In this document: one piece after another, positions 23,893 through 26,392 of the stretch
Position numbering within the stretch: the stretch's first letter is position 1
Layout: each line of letters opens with the position of its first letter
Source: Bacillota bacterium
Lineage (GTDB): Bacteria; Bacillota; Clostridia; Lachnospirales; Lachnospiraceae
Reading direction: 5' to 3'
Length of the DNA stretch: 26,392 bases
Assembly (NCBI GenBank): GCA_023428885.1
Contig: JAEYWQ010000094.1
Span: 1 to 26,392 of the forward strand
Translations under genes and position numbers: made by a program
The notes under the pieces: generated by a model
Database searches by the model: none
Told to the model about the DNA's origin: nothing
What the model saw: the letters and a program-made list of their open reading frames with translations, nothing else

Positions 23893-25758
23893 TTACAATT
23901 GTATTACAGGTGTTTTCGCTACTTTGTTTGGACGAAGACATTCATTTACTTGAATTAGATAAGCTAAAGTTTGAGGTCCTGCCATAAGCTGACCATACCA
24001 AGGTTTCCCGTAATCGGATGGTGTACTGATAAACTTTTCTAGCTTTTTTTTGTCAATAAAGTGATTTAGAGGTGAAGAGGAGTCATTCATAATCTCAGTC
24101 AGCATGCATGCTACTAATGCCTCGTATCCTGGATCGTAGGTCTTTGGATAAGGGGATTTCTTACGCCAAAGGATCTCATCTGGCACAAGACCGTCAACGG
24201 CGTGTCGAAGTAAGCTCTTCTCTACATTACCACGCTTTTTCATTTCCCACGGGACATTCCATAGATACTCCACGATTCGAATATCTGCAAAAGGGACCCG
24301 GGCCTCTAAGCCAGTATACATACTGGTACGATCCATACGATCTAAGAGAGTCTGCATAAACCAACGAAGATTCAAATATGATATCTCACGTCTTCTAGCC
24401 TCTTCTTTGCTTTCCCCATCAAGGCGTGGTGTCATAGAAACTGAGCTTTCATACGTATTCCTAACATAATCATCCATCTGAAGATAATCTAAAAACTCAT
24501 CTTTTAATAAAGATTTTCTCGCGGTCAGATCTCTTGCCCATGGAAAGGCAGGTGTCTCAAAGGCTTCTTTACTATGAAACCATGGGTATCCACCAAAGAT
24601 TTCATCCGCACATTCCCCTGTAAGTACCACTTTATCATAAGGTTTTACCAAAGAACAAAAATGCAACAAGGAGGATTCAATATCAGCCATACCAGGTAAA
24701 TCTCTGGCATCTACAGAGTCCTTTAATCGATTAGCCATGGTAATGTTATCACAGATGAGAAAATGATGATTGGAATCTAGAGCTTTTACCATCATTTTAA
24801 CATAAGGAAGATCACGGGATGGTTGAAAATCATTGGCCTTAAAGTATTCATCGTTATTTACAAAGTCAAAAGAAAAAGTATCCAATTGCTTGTTTTTCTT
24901 TTTTAATTCGCGGGCACAAACTGCAGAAACAATACTAGAATCAATACCACCCGAGAGAAAGGTACTAATTGGAACATCACTGATCATCTGCTGACAGATT
25001 GCATCCTGAACCAGATAGGAGGTTGTTTCAAGAGTCTTTTCATAAGAATCTTCGTGTGGTTTACTCCTTAGCTTCCAGTAGGTGATGTCTTTGAGTCCAT
25101 TCTTTGACAGTTCTAACATATGTCCAGAAAGTAGTTCGTGAACACCATCATAAACACCACAGCCTGGGGTTTTTGCTGGCCCTAGAGCAAATATTTCATT
25201 GAGTCCACGTTTTGAGAGAGTTGGTTTGATCCCAGGATATTCAAAGATCCCTTTGATTTCAGAAGAAAAGATAAGCGTTCCATCAGAAACGTAATAGAAC
25301 AGGGGTTTGACTCCTATCGGATCACGATAAAGGTAATAGGTATTCTGATCTAAATCTGCGATAGCATAAGCAAAAATTCCATTTAATTTTTTCACAAAAT
25401 CTTGCCCATAGCAGATATATCCAAGCAAAATAACCTCAGTATCGCTCGTGGTTGTAAACTTCATTCCCCTTTGAATCAAGTCATTCTTAAGTTCTTTCAT
25501 ATTATATATTTCACCATTATAACATATGACGTATGTCTTACCAGAAATAGTACAAGTCATTGGTTGCTGCCCAGTACTTAGATCTATGATTGAGAGTCGG
25601 GCATGTGCCAATCCAGCATGTTCACTTAAGAAGAAGCCTTGCTCATCTGGACCACGATGGTGAAGACGAGCTGACATAGATTGTAAGATGGCTTCATAAT
25701 ATTCTCTCTTACCGAGATAGTTCTGGTCGACATTACAAAATCCTGCAATGCCACACAT
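23893..25758 (-). CDS. asnB: Asparagine synthetase, glutamine-hydrolysing
   Basis: A 621-residue two-domain enzyme making asparagine from aspartate, ATP and glutamine. The N-terminal class II glutaminase starts MCGIAGFC, with C2 as the nucleophile after Met removal; R54 (RLSIIDL), NGEIYN (81-86) and D106 bind glutamine. The C-terminal synthetase shows the PP-loop LSGGIDSS (268-275). I therefore start at ATG 25756-25758, behind a perfect AGGAGG; the longer open frame up to 25827 would hide the catalytic cysteine. The length fits the family. It stands alone on the minus strand between the Bce module and an NfnA-like gene. Close relatives amidate other acceptors, so an AsnB-like amidotransferase cannot be fully excluded. 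Confidence 0.93.
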   Translation of the reverse strand: MCGIAGFCNVDQNYLGKREYYEAILQSMSARLHHRGPDEQGFFLSEHAGLAHARLSIIDLSTGQQPMTCTISGKTYVICYNGEIYNMKELKNDLIQRGMKFTTTSDTEVILLGYICYGQDFVKKLNGIFAYAIADLDQNTYYLYRDPIGVKPLFYYVSDGTLIFSSEIKGIFEYPGIKPTLSKRGLNEIFALGPAKTPGCGVYDGVHELLSGHMLELSKNGLKDITYWKLRSKPHEDSYEKTLETTSYLVQDAICQQMISDVPISTFLSGGIDSSIVSAVCARELKKKNKQLDTFSFDFVNNDEYFKANDFQPSRDLPYVKMMVKALDSNHHFLICDNITMANRLKDSVDARDLPGMADIESSLLHFCSLVKPYDKVVLTGECADEIFGGYPWFHSKEAFETPAFPWARDLTARKSLLKDEFLDYLQMDDYVRNTYESSVSMTPRLDGESKEEARRREISYLNLRWFMQTLLDRMDRTSMYTGLEARVPFADIRIVEYLWNVPWEMKKRGNVEKSLLRHAVDGLVPDEILWRKKSPYPKTYDPGYEALVACMLTEIMNDSSSPLNHFIDKKKLEKFISTPSDYGKPWYGQLMAGPQTLAYLIQVNECLRPNKVAKTPVIQL

Positions 25759-25806
25759 AGATAACCTCCTATCAGTAATCATTCTAGAATAAAGTATGAT
25801 AAAAAT

Positions 25807-25835
25807 AATAGAATGTGAGCTGTTCACTTTGTCAA
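25807..25835 (-). promoter_or_regulatory. Candidate asnB promoter
   Basis: On the minus strand: -35 TTGACA (25830-25835), 17-nt spacer, -10 TCTATT (25807-25812), about 49 nt before the asnB start codon. Confidence 0.6.
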
Positions 25836-25865
25836 CAAATTAACAAATGTAATATTACTCACAAG

Positions 25866-25881
25866 GAATGATTAATCATTC
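25866..25881. promoter_or_regulatory. 16-bp perfect palindrome upstream of asnB
   Basis: GAATGATT/AATCATTC, centred about 41 bp upstream of the asnB -35. The position suits an activator or a repressor operator; the regulator is unknown. Confidence 0.35.
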
Positions 25882-26190
25882 AAGGTCACAACTGATTTAT
25901 AGAGAGTAATCCTTTGTTCAAAAAAGTGTATTTATGCACTTTATGTAAATAATTTATTGTTTGGATGTGGAATGGATGAACTTTTCCTAGTCATGATCAG
26001 GAAAAAAAATATTATGCTACTAGATTTTTCAGTATAGGTAGGATATAATAGCTTTGGTATATGATTAATTGTTATTAATTTAACATATGGGATATCTAAA
26101 GTATGGAAATCTAGATAACTGTTTTATAACTCACAGTTCAAACTAGTTTTTGTATTATGGTCAACAAATTACGAGCATAGGAGAGATTAC

Positions 26191-26392
26191 ATGTACAAGA
26201 TAACAAAAAAAGAGCTTTTGACAACAAACATTTATCTTATGGATGTTGAAGCGCCTCGTGTCGCAAAAAAATGTTATCCAGGTCAATTTGTTATTGTTAA
26301 AATGGATGAAAAGGGTGAAAGAATCCCTCTAACTGTATGCGATTATGATAGAGAAGCAGGTACAGTGACGATTGTATTCCAGACACTTGGAG
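26191..26392 (+). CDS. NfnA/SudB-like FAD/NAD-binding subunit, N-terminal part (cut by window edge)
   Basis: The first 67 codons of a gene that runs past the window end. The product starts MYKITKKELLTTNIYLM and continues with APRVAKKCYPGQFVIVKMDEKG and RIPLTVCDYDRE, the typical N-terminus of the sulfide/dihydroorotate-dehydrogenase-like FAD/NAD-binding proteins. This subunit (NfnA, SudB or GltA in various annotations) pairs with a larger subunit resembling NADPH-dependent glutamate synthase, usually encoded directly downstream, and together they make a ferredoxin-NAD-NADP transhydrogenase. RPLTVCD-like residues belong to the FAD-binding barrel. ATG 26191 has TAGGAGAG upstream. Confidence 0.82.
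   Translation, partial: MYKITKKELLTTNIYLMDVEAPRVAKKCYPGQFVIVKMDEKGERIPLTVCDYDREAGTVTIVFQTLG

Larger units (their letters stand above)
25759..26190. other. 432-bp divergent intergenic region, asnB / NfnA-like gene
   Basis: It holds the asnB promoter (25807-25835), a perfect 16-bp palindrome (25866-25881), an AT-rich stretch with a TATAAT at 26044-26049, and an inverted repeat TTTTCCT (25982-25988) / AGGAAAA (25999-26005). A 12-nt direct repeat GTCAACAAATTA occurs at both ends (25831-25842 and 26160-26171). No known riboswitch or T-box could be recognised, and there is no open frame with a ribosome site. Confidence 0.6.

Noticed and set aside
25982..26005. Inverted repeat TTTTCCT/AGGAAAA as terminator
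   Set aside because: On the plus strand an A-run, not a T-run, follows; on the minus strand the T-run precedes the hairpin. It does not look like a terminator in either direction.
1..26392. CRISPR arrays, insertion sequences, prophage, tRNA or rRNA genes
   Set aside because: No regularly spaced repeats, transposase or integrase frames, or tRNA cloverleaf/rRNA sequences were seen on either strand.

Overview
The window looks like chromosomal DNA of a low-GC Gram-positive of the class Clostridia, most likely a Lachnospiraceae relative of Lachnoclostridium (Clostridium) phytofermentans. This is inferred from the AT-rich composition, strong AGGAGG-type ribosome binding sites, consensus sigma-A promoters, a SleB-type cell wall hydrolase, a Bce-type resistance module, a GPH sugar symporter and a start of an NfnA/SudB-like flavoprotein. 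I see no tRNA, rRNA, insertion sequence, phage gene or CRISPR array; it reads as ordinary core and near-core chromosome with several regulated operons.

Left part (1-4300): the end of an ABC exporter permease; an sdpR-sdpI-like pair (ArsR-family repressor and SdpI-family membrane protein) with no toxin gene visible; argH on the minus strand, with a promoter whose -35 is covered by a 17-bp palindrome; and a CBS-CBS-ACT regulatory protein followed by tandem hairpins. Next (4446-7660): a DUF2156 acyl-transferase-like protein, an Eis-like GNAT acetyltransferase, and a secreted SH3-SH3-SleB cell wall hydrolase behind a perfect promoter. Then (7664-10722): enolase with two small palindromes in its leader, a 72-residue minus-strand protein lying tail-to-tail with it, and a two-gene unit of a UPF0340 protein and a hotdog thioesterase.

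Middle (10728-15148): a P2-type calcium-transporting ATPase on the minus strand, only 5 nt from the convergent thioesterase; a 380-bp gap; and a GPH-family sugar:cation symporter whose mRNA should start with a long stem-loop. Then (15149-18165) comes the most interesting unit: NfeD, SPFH paraslipin, LytTR response regulator and GHKL histidine kinase, apparently one operon, with an 9-12-9 direct repeat of LytTR type just upstream of its likely promoter. An Lgt-like prolipoprotein diacylglyceryl transferase follows, with an inverted repeat flanking its candidate promoter.

Right part (19245-26392): a complete Bce module (OmpR-type regulator, intramembrane-sensing kinase, ATPase, FtsX-like permease) probably for sensing and resisting cell-envelope peptide antibiotics; asparagine synthetase B on the minus strand; a 430-bp divergent regulatory region; and the first 67 codons of an NfnA/SudB-like FAD/NAD-binding subunit. 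The two genes that flank that last region both relate to amide/glutamate nitrogen metabolism, and a 12-nt repeat lies next to each of them.
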